This document shows positions 21,515-33,905 of a stretch of DNA of 64,000 nucleotides, piece by piece. Source of the DNA: Nymphaea colorata (taxonomy: Eukaryota; Streptophyta; Magnoliopsida; Nymphaeales; Nymphaeaceae); assembly GCF_008831285.2 (NCBI RefSeq), contig NC_045144.1:10209672-10273671 (forward strand), given 5' to 3'. The stretch's first letter is position 1. The number at the start of each line of letters is the position of its first letter. The position numbers and the translations under genes were made by a program. The notes under the pieces are model-generated. The model worked only from the letters and a program-made list of their open reading frames with translations, did not search any database and was not told the origin of the DNA.

Positions 21515-24500
21515 ATGTTCAATAGAGCATATTCTGCTGATATTGAAGAATTATTGAATCTCGGGACAATGTGTAGAGAGGTACTTTATTTATATATTTC
21601 CTGAAAATGGAAACAATTTTTGTTTGGTATTAATTATGATATTTGCTTATTCTTCAATGGTGTAGGTTATCAATTTACATAGGGGTCTTATCTGTTTATT
21701 GTATTTTCTTTGCTTTTCAGCTGCAGAAAGAAAATGACTTGTTAAGGGAATCTCTGTCAGTTGAGCAGTCCAAGAGTAACCTGATAATCAAGGTAACTTC
21801 TTTATTGCTTCTTATACTTCTTCTTTTTTTCTTTTTCCTTTTTTACGTTCCGAATGTGGTCTAATATTGCATTGGACTTGGCAACTGGTTACTGAATAGT
21901 TGTAACTATGTCATCACTAGTGATTGTGGGTTATTATTATTCAATTTCTGCCACTTGAGTGGTCCAAGAGTTACCAGTTGGTTAGATAAATGTTTCTCTA
22001 ATGCTTTCTATCTTTTACATTTCAAATGTAGTTCTATATTGTATTGGAATAAAGGACTGTTGGATGACTATAACTGTGGCACCATTAGAGACTGTTAATC
22101 AACCATATATGCTCTTAATTTGTCTAATAGATTCCTATAAGCATCTTGGTGAATTAGATGGTGGTCAATAAAAACTGTTACCGAATTGTTTGCAACATGA
22201 ACAGGAGTTTCACTTTCACCTGAGTTCGAAGCAGGTGGTATATCCTAGAAATCTGATTCAACCATTTTAATATCTTCATGCAGAATGTTCATCATGGTCT
22301 AAATATATTTATGAAGACCGAAGAAGAGTTCAAGGAGCTTCATATTTCACCAAATAAGACAACTCTTAGATTTTAAAAACATGGTCGATGACTACTGTGC
22401 AATGTTTGATTTGCCCATGTCTTTGTGTGCAAAAGTCATCTTGTGGCATTGGGCAGCAAAAGTTCACAATAAGTATCTGTTACACACGTGTTCCTTATGC
22501 TTTCATTTATTAGTTTACCAGATTTCATTAGTCGACTCTATCATTACAAGGAAACCTGACAGCTTTACCAATTTTTATTACTTGGTGGGATTTAGATCTC
22601 ACCAGTTTAATTGTCAAGGTGGCTAGCCGCACCTAGCCTAAAAAGGCATCCAAAAGTCGTTGCAATTTTGCTTAGTTATTTTTCATTCTAAAATGTTAGC
22701 TTTATATTTTATGTGTTAAGTTAGAATGTTAGCAAGTTAGGATTAGTCAAAATCAACTTATAAAACAGTGGAAGAAAAGTTTAGGGAAGAATAAACCAGA
22801 TGATAGAATTCTCGTTGTAGAACTAAAACTGAGCTTTAAACAATATATATGAAAAAGAAATAACCAAAATAATACCTACTTTGAAATCTGTGCTCTCCCA
22901 ACTGCAATATGAATGAATTTGAAAGACTGTGAAAGACACCTACACGACTCTGACTTAAGCTATCTAATGCATACATTAGCAGAACTGAAATCACACCTAC
23001 AATCCTAACTCAATCAACTCAAGTAAAAGATAGACCTTGCAAGCAATCTAATTTCTGCACAAATTGTAATGTTCTGAGATACTTATAGCAAAAATTCTCT
23101 GTTTTCAACATAAGTTTTGCAACCACTGGGTCAAATCAGACTCCCTGCAATAAAATTAAGCTAAACTCAAGGGATAACAGGTCTTGAGAAGCAAAAAAAA
23201 ATTCATGTATCAGAGGCTAAAGTCACCCAAACACCCAAATGAACTAGGCGCCAGCGCGCCTAGTCCAGCCTAGGCACCAAACCCACACCCCATGCCTAAG
23301 TGATGGACTTAGGTGTGGGATGTGGACTGACGACTAGTCCACGCCTAGGCGACGACGCCTTGACAACTAAGCTCACCAGTCACCAGATTTCATTTTAGCA
23401 AAGAAGACTGATGCTTCATTAGATGCTACATGTATAATACATGGTATCTTAGATTATTCAAGTCTAAGTCACATGGGTATGGTATAGGTTTGGGTATGGG
23501 TACAAGCACAACAACTTTAGAAAATGTGGGTACAGGGTACAGGAGGCAGGAGGCAGGAGGGTATATATACCTATATATACAAAATACCATAAAAAGTTCA
23601 AAATGAAAGCAACATTTAAATAAACAAGTAATATAAATAAAATAGTACATGTTAATGACCAATGACTCGCAAAAATAAAATGAAAACTGAGTTAGAAATA
23701 GGCTAAATTAAGTAAAAATAAGTAGTTGAATCAGATTTGATCCCAAAAATACCCAGGTGTGTCCAAGTACCCGCTTTTCCATGTCGGGCGACATGGTAAC
23801 GGGAACGTTATTGAACTGCCCATGTGACTTAGATTCAAGTTATATTCTCAAGTTGGAGTTGACCCTGATAACAACAGGCTTCACTTTATTGGTGAGGTAT
23901 ATCATGGTTCCAAAATATCTCTTCTTCTTTCTTAGTTTCCTGACTACTTGGAATTTTCTTCTTTCCTTATTGTGTAAAATTATCCTTCAGTGTTTTTTTT
24001 TTTTTCCTTTTTGTTTTGGGCTTTTAATAATCAGTTTTATGCCCTTCCTTTGGTAATGAGAAGTCCTTTTTGACAGATAAGAATTGGTATTCCTCAATAA
24101 AGAAGAATTTCACTTTCTAGGCTTTTAAAATGTACTGAATTTTCAAAAGTCCACATGTTCAGTTTTTTTTATGGCACCTGAAAAAGGTTAGGAACTCTCT
24201 TTCTGGCCAGTTTAGTTACTCTTACAAGTTACAACATGCATGTTGATGTTTCTTGCTGCATATTTGTGAAGCTATATGACTAGTTTTTATTAATATATAG
24301 AGAACTTTTTAGATCAGAAGTTACAGATGCTTATTGGCAATTTTTTCCCCATCCTGAAAGAGCCATGGAGAGTTCTGAAATTTCTTTAATTTTTGTCCTT
24401 TATAGAAAAGTTAAGAAGGTCTCTTTCCTGATTGGAGGATATGAAAGAGCCTAAATTTCCAATTTTCTTTAATTTTATCATAGAAGTTGGAGTTGGATGT

Positions 24501-27185
24501 AGACGTACTTTCTGAGGCTCGTTCAGAGGATAAAAAATTGATAGAGGAACTGGAAAGTCAGATAAGGAACTGTTCTCTTCAAATGGGTAAAGTTCGTGAT
24601 CTTGATGCCTTTCAGAACGTCTATATATTCCATGATAATTGGCCTAGCAGTTATCGAGAATTAACCTTATTCTTCTTTATCTTTTTTCACAATCTCTCTT
24701 TTGCTTGTTGTGTCTGGCTTCACATGCACATGTTAGTCTACTGTGCACAAGGACATTTACAGTGTTGACAATAATACCTCTGTTTTCTCCACTTTTCTAT
24801 AGAATGACAGTTCACTGGGAAAGCATCCACTTAAATCTATTAGCATACAGTATTGGTCCGCATAGGTCCTTTTGGCTGGTGGACTAGTAACCACACACAT
24901 TTTCCTGGTTATTTGTCAAGACCACTGTCACAAATATCTCTGGTCTTTTTAAAAAAAAATATATTTTGTTAAAATGGAAAGTTCTTAATAAGTAAAAATG
25001 AGAAACATGTAGAAATTTTGATATTTTGAAAATATTTCCAATTTAAAAGTATCACCTTTTTTATGAAAACAATTGTCTTGAATGCATTTTTAAATCTTTA
25101 GTTTTTTCAACTTTTTAGTAATTATTTTAAATTTTTGTGGACCTTTTTGTAAGAAAAATCTTAGAAAGCTCATAATTTATTAATTTCATCATCTTTTCTT
25201 TTATGTTGTCTGTTTGTAAACTTTTGGAATTCCTGATATTTCTGAGAAAAGCAAACTTTTAATTGATAATTGAGGAAATCCTCACCAGTAAAAGGCTGAA
25301 AAGATATTTATGATATGTCACTCAAAACTTTGGGTTTTAAATGTTTTAGTTAAATAAGGCTCACATAATGCATGCTTTCACTAAAGAACCTTTTATGACA
25401 GAATACTTACAGGATCAGTTACATTTGAAGAATGTAGAAGCAAATTGCGTAGCTGAGCATGTGCACAGCCTAGAGTTGAAGCTTTCAGAGTTTCGTAAGT
25501 TGAGTGAGAAAGTGCACCAGATGAGGAATGATTACTTAAAATCTGAATCTGATCGCTTAATTTTGATGCAAGAGTTAGAGCAGAACAAATTGGATCTTCA
25601 AGATTCTGCAAGGTGTATAAATAAGCTGGAGGCAACTATTTCGTCGAATACGCTGGAATTTCAATGCGAGATAGAGACTTTGATGCTTGATCTGTCTGCA
25701 TGTGAGGAGAAATGTGCTCAAGCTGAGGGATACAGTGAACAGTGTACGAGGGAAACAGCTAGGATGGCGTCTTTGCTAAGCCAATTGGATATCCATCTTC
25801 TGGAGGGGCAGCAAATGATCAATCGATTGAAGAATGAGAAGGAATCATTACAAGAGAGGCTAGGGAAATTCAAGCAGCAAACCATATCATTTTGTTGTAA
25901 GCTAGATGAATATATTAATGAGCAGGAGAAGGATTGTAGCCAATGGAGAACTAATATGAGCTCCCACCCGTCTGTTTCTATTGCACTGGATGATTCTCTA
26001 CCAATTGAAAAGGAAATGTGGTAAGAAATTTATGTCTTATTTCTTGACCTCTTTATGTTCATAAGTCTGCACACTCTTGGAGCATGTGGATCCTTGTACA
26101 AGACATATTTATATTGCATTATGCTTGTAATAGTCTCTAATCCCATGCAAAACTCAGCTTCTTTGTTATCTAGTCTGAACCTGATTCAGAAGTGAAAGTG
26201 CTATTCTATCATTGGCATCATATTGCTGAATTTGACTTTGTGTATGTGTGTCTATATGTATATGTATATACATACAGTACATGTAGAATTAGCATACTTC
26301 CTCATCCTTTTCTGGAAATATATGTATGTGAATCTTGTATTTCTTATTCCTCTTTTGTGTTTCTAAATGAAATTTTTCCTCAAGGATTTGTTGTAATTTA
26401 TCCAACGAGGATTTACATGAAAGATGTATTATTCTTGGGATACATAAAGTATATTTGTTTCTATAACTTTGTTAGTTCAGAGAGTTTGATATGTAACATG
26501 AAGGTTTCTTTTGGATTTTCCTAATTTGGATTTAGCCTTAGGGAAAGGCATTTATAGTTTTGCTAGTTTGTTGCCAAAGGGCTTCGTTGAGGGTCATATT
26601 ATACTTTGAAGGGACTCAGTTTGAGAGGAATGTATTCAAGTTGGGCATGTTCGATATGTATGCCCAACTTGAGGGGGAGTGTTGACATATGTTGTATTTG
26701 GGTCATCCAGATCAGGGTCTGGATTTGGACCCGATCTAAGGTGTTATGTTATGGCCCTATTTAAACTGTGTAAACTCTAATTTTCTGCGTGTGAATGAAA
26801 ATCTAAGAGAGAGTGTCTGGTTGCTAGTGGGCACCAGTCCTCCTCACCCGTGTTTTTTTTTTCCCCTCTAGTTGAGGGGTTTTCCACGTTAAATCCGTGC
26901 TTGTTCTTCGTTCTTCTCGTTTTACTGTTTCAACATGGCTAATGGAAACTTATTTCTTCTCTTTCTCATAAACCTGTTAAAGAGGCTTGTCACTATGGAT
27001 AGACTCGGGTGGCCTAGACCTGAAAAGATGTAAACCAACAACCTAGCCAACCCTTGCCGGCAGCTGGACCCTAGCCCATTAAGATATTGGGCCAGATGGC
27101 TCGATGGTGGTTTCTTTGGCTCAAACATGCCCTAGGGCCAGGCTGGATATATGTGTGAATATGTTATTCTGTTTAAAATTTTTTG

Positions 27186-27275
<90 letters not shown>

Positions 27276-27562
27276 TTGTCACTATGGATAGACTCGGGTG
27301 GCCTAGACCTGAAAAGATGTAAACCAACAACCTAGCCAACCCTTGCCGGCAGCTGGACCCTAGCCCATTAAGATATTGGGCCAGATGGCTCGAGGGTGGT
27401 TTCTTTGGCTCAAACATGTCCTAGGGCCAGGCTGGATATATGTGTGAATATGTTATTCTGTTTAAAATTTTTTGACACATATATATATATATATATATAT
27501 ATATCTATGTATGTGTGTGTAGTGTGTGTGTGTGAATATGTTATTCTGTTTAAAATTTTTTG

Positions 27563-27600
<38 letters not shown>

Positions 27601-27613
27601 ATGTATGTGTGTG

Positions 27614-27699
<86 letters not shown>

Positions 27700-29273
27700 A
27701 GAGGTGGTTCAGATTATGGAGAACATTTTCAATGTGGACTTTGATGCCACTATAAAATGTCTCATTGTTTTTCACTTGTAGAAATTTGCCATTTCCAGAT
27801 TTATATTTTTGCATGTGTTACTGCTCTCTTCTATATGATGCTGTTCATGTGATTGTGAATGCACTTGGAATCTGTGAGTTCTGCTTGTTAAAAATCCTGT
27901 TCTATTTTTCATGTAAAGATATTTTTTTGTTGAGCTGCTTGTATTTATCAGTAGCTTGATTGTCCTTGTAATAACAATGCTATTTCTGAAGCATTGGTGA
28001 AGAAATTTTTGGCCCATTGCTTTCAAAAATGGCAGTTGTAAGATGCTGCGACAAGAAGTTACTGGAGAAGAGAGAGAGGGTGACATCTGAGCTCAGTGTA
28101 TCTAAACTTGTCAAGAAACTTCAGGTATGCTTCTAAATGGAAGGAAAATTTCTCATTACAACATCCTCTCTGTCCTATTCTCATCTTGGTCTACAAAGAA
28201 TAGTCACTTGGATGATAAAAGCTACATGCATTGTAGGAGGAGTTGAGAGCAGAGAAGTGTAAGGCAAAAGAAGATGCAGAAGATCTTGCTCAGGAAATGG
28301 CTGAATTGCGCTATAATACCACAGAATTGCTTGAAGAAGAACGCAAGCGACATGCTTTCATTGAGCAAGCATCTCTTCTAAGGATAAAGGAGTTAGAAGC
28401 AAATGTACTGAAAAACTGAAAAATTGGATTTCATTTCCCCTGTACTGTCCATCTTTATAAAACTAAATTCTTTTTCTGTCCCTGGCTTCAAGGTATGCGA
28501 TGAGCATCAGAAATTTTTGGCTGCTGAGAGGCATCTGTTCAGAGCAGAGGAACTGTCTGAATCTCGATACAAAGAGATTCTTCGTCTAAATGATACTTTA
28601 TTGGTATGTTACATGTGTCTCTTTCCATATTTTTATTTTATTTGTAAATGGTAGAGTAATATTGTGACTAGATGCTCCCTAGGATTTTCCCGTTTTATAC
28701 GTAAGTTCTGGTTTATCGTTCTTGTACAAACCTTAAATTTGCACAATTAGGTAAGGAGCTTATATTGACTTCTCTAGTAACTTACCCGTGTGCTTATATC
28801 AATAGTAAGAGCTCAAGCATGCTTGTGCTGCTGAAGTTTAGATTTCTTTTTCCTTTTGCACTAACCCACATGTTAAGTGTTTATGATTGTGGCAGCAATC
28901 ATGAGATGGCACTTTTCACATAGATATTTTAATTGTGGTGTTGAATCTCTGTCTTAGATACCCATGAACGTTTTTATTTACTTGATCCATGGTTAAATGC
29001 TGAGAAAAAATGCAAATGAACTGCGGATTCGTCTGGACCATGTTTTTGCAAAAGTCAGCGTAACAAACGAAGCATATTCCTTCCTCTTTTTTCCTCTGTT
29101 TGCATATGTGCTATATAAATGATTGTAATCTTGCTTATCAAAATTTTGTGTGCTGCTTAATTCAGAACTTACAAACTGGCAACGACCTTAAGACAATTGT
29201 GCAAAGGGTAGAGACATGCACTTGTGGGGCCTGTGGATTATCTGAGCCTCTTAATTCAAGCCATACAAGCTGA
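21515..29273 (+). CDS. Coiled-coil protein, eight exons, function unknown
   Basis: Exons joined by GT-AG introns: 21515-21580, 21721-21792, 24484-24586, 25402-26020, 27992-28124, 28237-28404, 28493-28603, 29166-29273. The reading phase is kept across every junction and gives about 459 residues. Nearly all of it is predicted long helix rich in Leu, Glu, Lys and Gln with heptad-like spacing (exons 2-7), so it is probably a rod or dimer. The segment LLEEERKRHAFIEQASL in exon 6 resembles plant proteins annotated as myosin heavy chain-related, recalled from memory only. There is no signal peptide or membrane segment. The last exon ends with a small Cys cluster (CTCGAC). The 5' end and last exon are the least certain parts. 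Introns 3 and 4 (21793-24483 is intron 2; 26021-27991 is intron 4) are swollen by mobile elements. Confidence 0.7.
23246..23370. repeat. CCTAGGCG-rich segment with hairpin, in intron 2 of the coiled-coil gene
   Basis: TAGGCGC-CAGC-GCGCCTA forms a perfect 7-bp stem with a 4-base loop near 23247-23264. CCTAGGC blocks recur in both orientations up to about 23365. The composition is GC-rich in AT-rich surroundings. It could be a small transposon remnant; no target duplication was found. Confidence 0.4.
23464..23832. mobile_element. MITE, second copy of the AGTCACATG family, with perfect 8-bp target duplication
   Basis: The terminal inverted repeats are perfect over 14 bp (CTAAGTCACATGGG at both ends). 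ATTCAAGT flanks the element on both sides (23456-23463 and 23833-23840). An 8-bp duplication points to the hAT superfamily. The 369-bp element encodes nothing and lies in intron 2 of the coiled-coil gene. It aligns with 16836-17196. The AT-rich centre contains GGAGGCAGGAGGCAGGAGG (about 23540-23560), a short local repeat absent from the other copy. Confidence 0.85.
26590..26935 (+). mobile_element. 3' end of a copia retrotransposon (pol tail, polypurine tract, LTR) in intron 4
   Basis: An LTR-like unit spans 26680-26935. It starts TGTTGA and ends TCAACA, perfect 6-bp inverted ends. Directly before it is the purine run TTGAGGGGGAG, and before that sequence resembling the last codons of copia pol (GTTCGATATGTATGCCCAAC, about 26649-26668). 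The LTR holds GAGAGAGTGT and GAGGGGTTTTCCACGT stretches typical of copia LTRs. Everything further 5' is missing, so this is a truncated insertion within intron 4 of the coiled-coil gene. Confidence 0.75.
26989..27600. repeat. 290-bp tandem duplication containing TA and TG runs
   Basis: A unit starting GTCACTATGGATAGACTCGG at 26989 is repeated from 27279 with very few changes. A third, partial copy (from TGTGAATATGTTATTCTG) begins at about 27531. Each copy ends in (TA)n followed by TG-rich sequence, so the microsatellites probably mark the duplication junctions. It lies in intron 4 of the coiled-coil gene, just after the copia LTR. Confidence 0.85.
27616..27698. repeat. (GT)n microsatellite, about 41 units
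   Basis: Uninterrupted GT repeat in intron 4 of the coiled-coil gene. It gives rise to spurious Cys/Val and Thr/His open frames on the two strands. Confidence 0.95.
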
Positions 29274-32041
29274 AAGGATACCGAAAGGGTACTTCTCTTG
29301 GATAGTTGTGCCATTGTTCATTTTCTTTCGATTGGTTATTGTGTCAATTGTTGGCCATGTTTTCACAAATGCAAGGAAACATATGGTCAGATTGCAGCAA
29401 ATCTGGGATTTGTGGTTGAATTTGTTCGTGTATTTTAGCTTTGTGTCAATTGTTGGCTATGTTTTCACAAATGCAAGGAAACATATGGTCAGATTGCAGC
29501 AAATCGTGTATTTTAGCTTTGTATATTCACATTTTATTCCATTCATTAATAGAAAAGCCTATTGTTGTAAAAGAACCTTGAGTAGACAAGATGATTGATC
29601 AGACTCAAAGTTATGTTCCTTGTCCCTGCATGCTTATAATTCATGCTGCAGGCTTACGAAGAAAATTTTAGTGTCCAGGAGAATGGGTTCCTCTAGCCTA
29701 AAGCAAATCTTGCTCGAGTTTGGCAACTGGAATACTAACATAGATTCCAACATAGTGTTCCATGATTCCAATCTTTGGGACAGATTCATGTAACACTGTA
29801 TTAAATGCCCCTAAAAACTCTTGAAATGACCTTTCCATATTTTACACTTCAAAGTAATTGGGTGGGAAGAAAGATGTGTGCATGATATCTGTAATTGGCT
29901 TGCTTTGGGGTTTAAAAGGCCCGACCATAATCAGATCGGACCTAAATTCTGAATTTCAGTGGTGTTTTTGGAAACTTGTATCCAACGTTTGGCCACCTTA
30001 AACATCCATTCGAAAATTGGATTTTATATTTGGTTTAGAATTTGGGTTCCCATTCAAATATAGACCAAATCCAAATTGGATTGTGCTTGGAACACATTTT
30101 CCTCTGAGGTTGCATGTATGCGGCTTGAGCTTTGAGTTAAAGCTGCATGAGCTGAAATGCCCGGGCTTCAGCTTGATCTCAGGTCCAGCTCTTGGATCAA
30201 GGCCTGAGGTTCTCTTTTCATTTTGAATTAAGACGGTAAGATGGCTTGAGCTTAACCAGGCAGGTCCAGCTTGAGTGGAGCTTAACTATGCTGGAAGAAG
30301 GCCACCTCCCAATCCCTGTCGTGTTCGTGCATGCTCATGAAAGAAAACAAGATGCCCCAAAATGAAAGAGAAATCAAGTGACTTCATCGGTTAGGGAAGC
30401 CTTTCCCCCTTCCTTTTGACGACTGTTAGATCAATTGCTTCTTCCATCTTCTTCTGTGTGTGAGAAACTGTGATTGGATGCAAAGACCTTTGTCTCTGCG
30501 GGTCCCTAAGCGCCTTCCATCTTCTTCTGTGTGTGAGAAACTGTGATTGGATGCAAAGACCTTTGTCTCTGCGGGTCCCTAAGCGCCGTCGTTGTACTTG
30601 TTTTTATTATGGTGTTTCTTCGTCATGCCTTCTTGCCTTCAGCAGACGGAAGCTGGAAAATTGCAAAAGGTGAACCCCCTAAAGGAATTCTCAGGAAATT
30701 CACTTTTGCATCTTTTCCTCCATTGTAAGTTTTGGTAAAACAATATTTTTTTGGGCTCCTTCCCGGTGACTAGTTTCTAACTTTCAAGTTGGAGCCAGTT
30801 ACATTTTCTTTTAAAATCGGCTTGTTTGATATATACGCTAGTTTTAGACCGAGATAGAGACTGACTCGTTTATTTGTGTCTAAACTCGAGCCAACCTTGT
30901 ATATAATGGGACAGTCAACCAGGTGCTTGTTCTCTGTAAAACAACCTTAACTAATTTGATGCCATGGGATAGGTCATGGTCCAGCCCATGAGGCAGTTAA
31001 GGATGTTAACGGATCTTATTCTAATGATGTACTCTTAACTAAGATGTTCCCATATTAGGATTTGAATTCATTCAGAAGAGTCATATCTGAATCCAAAACC
31101 TGATTTCACAATCTAAATCCAATTCAAGTCTAATATTTGAGTTCACGTCTGAATCCAAATCCCAATTGTGAATTAATCTATTTGGCTTTTAAAATGCAAG
31201 AGCATTAAAAATAGGTTATTCAATCTGAATTTGAATCGGATCAGATGTCATTTCTTAATCCAAATCTGAGCTGATTTTAGATTTTTGTTTTCATATCAAT
31301 TTGTTTTTTCAACGTTTAATCAGAGATCCGATCCAAATTAGATATATCTCTTGATAGCTCTAAAGGCAAGCAAGAGGCAGTAGTGTAAAACAACGAGTTT
31401 GACGCTGAGCAGAAAGGGATTCCTTTCTTTTAAAATCACCACGGCAAGTCAGCGATGTCCAATGAAGAGTCACTACCCAAAGACAGTCAAGAGGGTTGGT
31501 TAGCTACTCTGCAGAAGACCTACTCCGGGAAGGCTCTACTGGAAGGGAAAGTTCTGTTATCGTAGCAGGAGGGAATTTTCAGGGAAAGTGCCCAAGGGGA
31601 GCCGTTCACTACTCACTAGTGGAGGCATGTGCTGAGCTTTGAATCACCAGCTGGGTTTGATTAATATCCAGTTGTCCGGTGAATAGGTCAGTGGGTTGGT
31701 CACTGGAGAGAGCTTGATAGGATCACTATTAGTGACTTTGGCTTGACTGGCACCATCCCTGCTGTTTGCAGGCTCGAAAGCCGGAACTGGCTTGAAAGGA
31801 AAGGAGTACCGTGTGGATGGATATCCATCGCCACTACTTTTGAGTCTTCAGGATTTGTGTCCTTTAATCGATCTAATTTAACAAAACAACATTAGAGACA
31901 TGCATTTTGGCCTTTATTACGAGACGCGTAGGAGAGAACTCTTCCATTTTCAAGGGATTTTCTCTTGAGCCAGGCTTTTCTCTGTAATTAGCCTAAAGTC
32001 GGACCGAACGATCGAAAGCAACGTTCGGTCGCTAGCCAAGT
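29274..32041. other. Intergenic with two small tandem duplications
   Basis: A ~75-bp unit starting GTGTCAATTGTTGG occurs at 29340 and 29443 (offset about 102). A 73-bp unit starting CTTCCATCTTCTTC occurs at 30441 and 30514, directly in tandem. The part after 29273 may include the 3' UTR of the coiled-coil gene. 31376-31990 is richer in G+C, with no recognised gene; an organelle origin is possible but not shown. Nothing else supported. Confidence 0.6.
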
Positions 32042-32369
32042 CTCCCTGTAACGCTTTATGCAGGTTTGACTGGAGCGGGTCCAAACCCGAACCCGAACTC
32101 TACGCGTGAAGAGGAGCCCGACGCCGCTTCTCCCTCCTCTTTCCTGAGGTCTCCTTGCCACGGAACGCCCGACGCAGAGAAGAAGAAGGCGGAGGTCTGT
32201 GCAGCGGCGACGGTGGTGGCACAGCGGCGACGGCGGTGGCACAGCGCCGTGGAGGTAAGCTTCCGTGATTATTTTTTTTTCCCTCTCTCTTCCTTCTTCT
32301 CCTCCACCCGCTCTCGCTGTACTATTCGTCGCACCCTCTGTCTCTTTTTTCTTCTTCTTCCTCGCCCTT

Positions 32370-32720
32370 TGTTAAAGACAATTACCCTTACTAAAGAAAA
32401 TGAACAATAATCGACAGCACTAATGAATTATGAAGTTGCAAAAGTACTAGTCATCAATTCTGAACAATTGATGATTCCCTTTTCTAAATTCTGTTGTAAA
32501 TATCTGTAGAGACGTCTCTTTCAAGTGGTTGCTGAAATATCCTTCACCGCATCCTTGTAACAGTTTTGTAACTAATTTCTCCCTTTGCTCCTCTGTAACG
32601 ATGTTGTATATATTCTTTTTGGAGGTTCAATTCATTTGTGCGAGACACAATTCTTTCAGTGTTCCCATCATATTTGAGCTCTGTTTCTGTTCTGTTGCCT
32701 TTTGCTGTCTCTTCTTTACA
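32370..32720 (+). repeat. 5' LTR of copia-2
   Basis: Begins TGTTAAAGA and ends TCTTTACA, near-inverted ends. It matches 37084-37434 with about eight substitutions and no indel. Confidence 0.95.
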
Positions 32721-32722
32721 TT

Positions 32723-32734
32723 TGGTATCAGAGC
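32723..32734 (+). other. Primer binding site of copia-2
   Basis: TGGTATCAGAGC two bases after the 5' LTR, complementary to the 3' end of initiator Met tRNA. The gag ATG follows at once (32736). Confidence 0.9.
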
Positions 32735-32735
32735 A

Positions 32736-33905
32736 ATGGAAACTTCTCCTCAAAATAGGCATCAAGCATCTACGCAAGGCAAGCCTTCTGCTGCTGCTGG
32801 TCTCAACTCAGCGTTTGATGCATCTGCCGCTAATCTAGCAAATCCATATTTCATCCATCACTCGGACAACCCTGGCTCCATTCTGGTGTCACAAGCGCTG
32901 AACGGTGACAACTACTCAACCTGGAGTAGAGCAATGACGATGGCACTGTCTGCTAAGAACAAAGTTGCCTTCATTGACGGTACGTTGGCTCAACCTGATA
33001 CCTCATCCCCTGAATTTTTTGCTTGGAGGAGATGCAACGATATGATCCTCTCCTGGATCCTAAACTCAATCTCAAAGGAACTTGTGCAAAGCGTCATTTA
33101 TGCCACCACTGCTGCTGAAGTCTGGAATGATCTGAAGGAACGATTCACCCAGAGCTCTGCACCAAGGAAGTATCAGATAAAATGTGCCATTGGTCGTTTG
33201 TCCCAAAACACGCTTTCTGTTGCAGCGTACTATACCCAACTGAAATCTTATTGGAACGAGCTCTCCTCATACGATGCTCTGCCTACCTGTTCATGTGGTG
33301 TCCTAAAGGAAATTTCGGAGAAACAACATGAAGACCAGGTCATCCAATTCCTGATGGGCCTGAACGACACCTTCAATACTGTGAGAGGTCAGATACTGTT
33401 GTTGGATCCCTTGCCCTCAGTCACCAAAGTCTACTCGTTGATTCTTCAAGAAGAAAAGCAAAGGGAGGCAAGAATGCAACCTCCCTCAAACGATCACATC
33501 AGCCTCTCTGCTAGTTATGACAATCGCAACTTCAGAAATCGAAGTGGTAAGAAGCCAACATACTTTTGCAACCACTGCAATATTACAGGTCATTCCAGAG
33601 AGCGCTGCTTCAAACTGAATGGATACCCCCCAAACTTCAGAGAAGGGAGGATAAAAGGAGATAAAGTGCCAAAGTCAAACAGTGGTGACCAAAGCAAAAC
33701 TGCCTTCATCGCTGCAACTTCCAATACCCAATCAAATGACTCCGGTAAGGAACTTGCTCTTGCTTTCACTGCTGAAGAGCTTTTACAGCTGAAGCAAATA
33801 CTCAAGGACCGATCAACACCACTTACCTCGTTCGCAGGTCTGTCATCTTTATCTCCTTGTGCATGGATTGTCGACAGTGGTGCCTTCCTTGTTCAACATG
33901 TCTGA
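32736..33905 (+). pseudogene. copia-2 gag and start of protease
   Basis: Open from the ATG at 32736 (METSPQNRH) for about 390 codons. It contains the copia gag block with LNGDNYSTWSRAM, the long helical region with LKERFTQ, and a perfect zinc knuckle CNHCNITGHSRERC (33567-33608). The protease DSG follows at 33873-33881. The frame is lost immediately after it, and the protease continues in the next frame from about 33890. The longer upstream open frame beginning in the LTR (32529) is not the translated start, because the gag ATG lies just downstream of the primer binding site. Confidence 0.85.

Noticed and set aside
27599-27814. Open frames of repeated Thr-His or Cys-Val
   Set aside because: Direct readings of the GT/CA microsatellite.
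31988-32410. Possible exon with an Ala/Arg-rich product (114 codons, + strand)
   Set aside because: No recognisable domain; the best explanation is the GC-rich start of the gypsy-2 5' LTR, though a host exon is not fully excluded.
32529-32735. Longer N-terminus for copia-2 gag starting inside the LTR
   Set aside because: The primer binding site lies between it and the gag ATG at 32736; initiation after the primer site fits the family.
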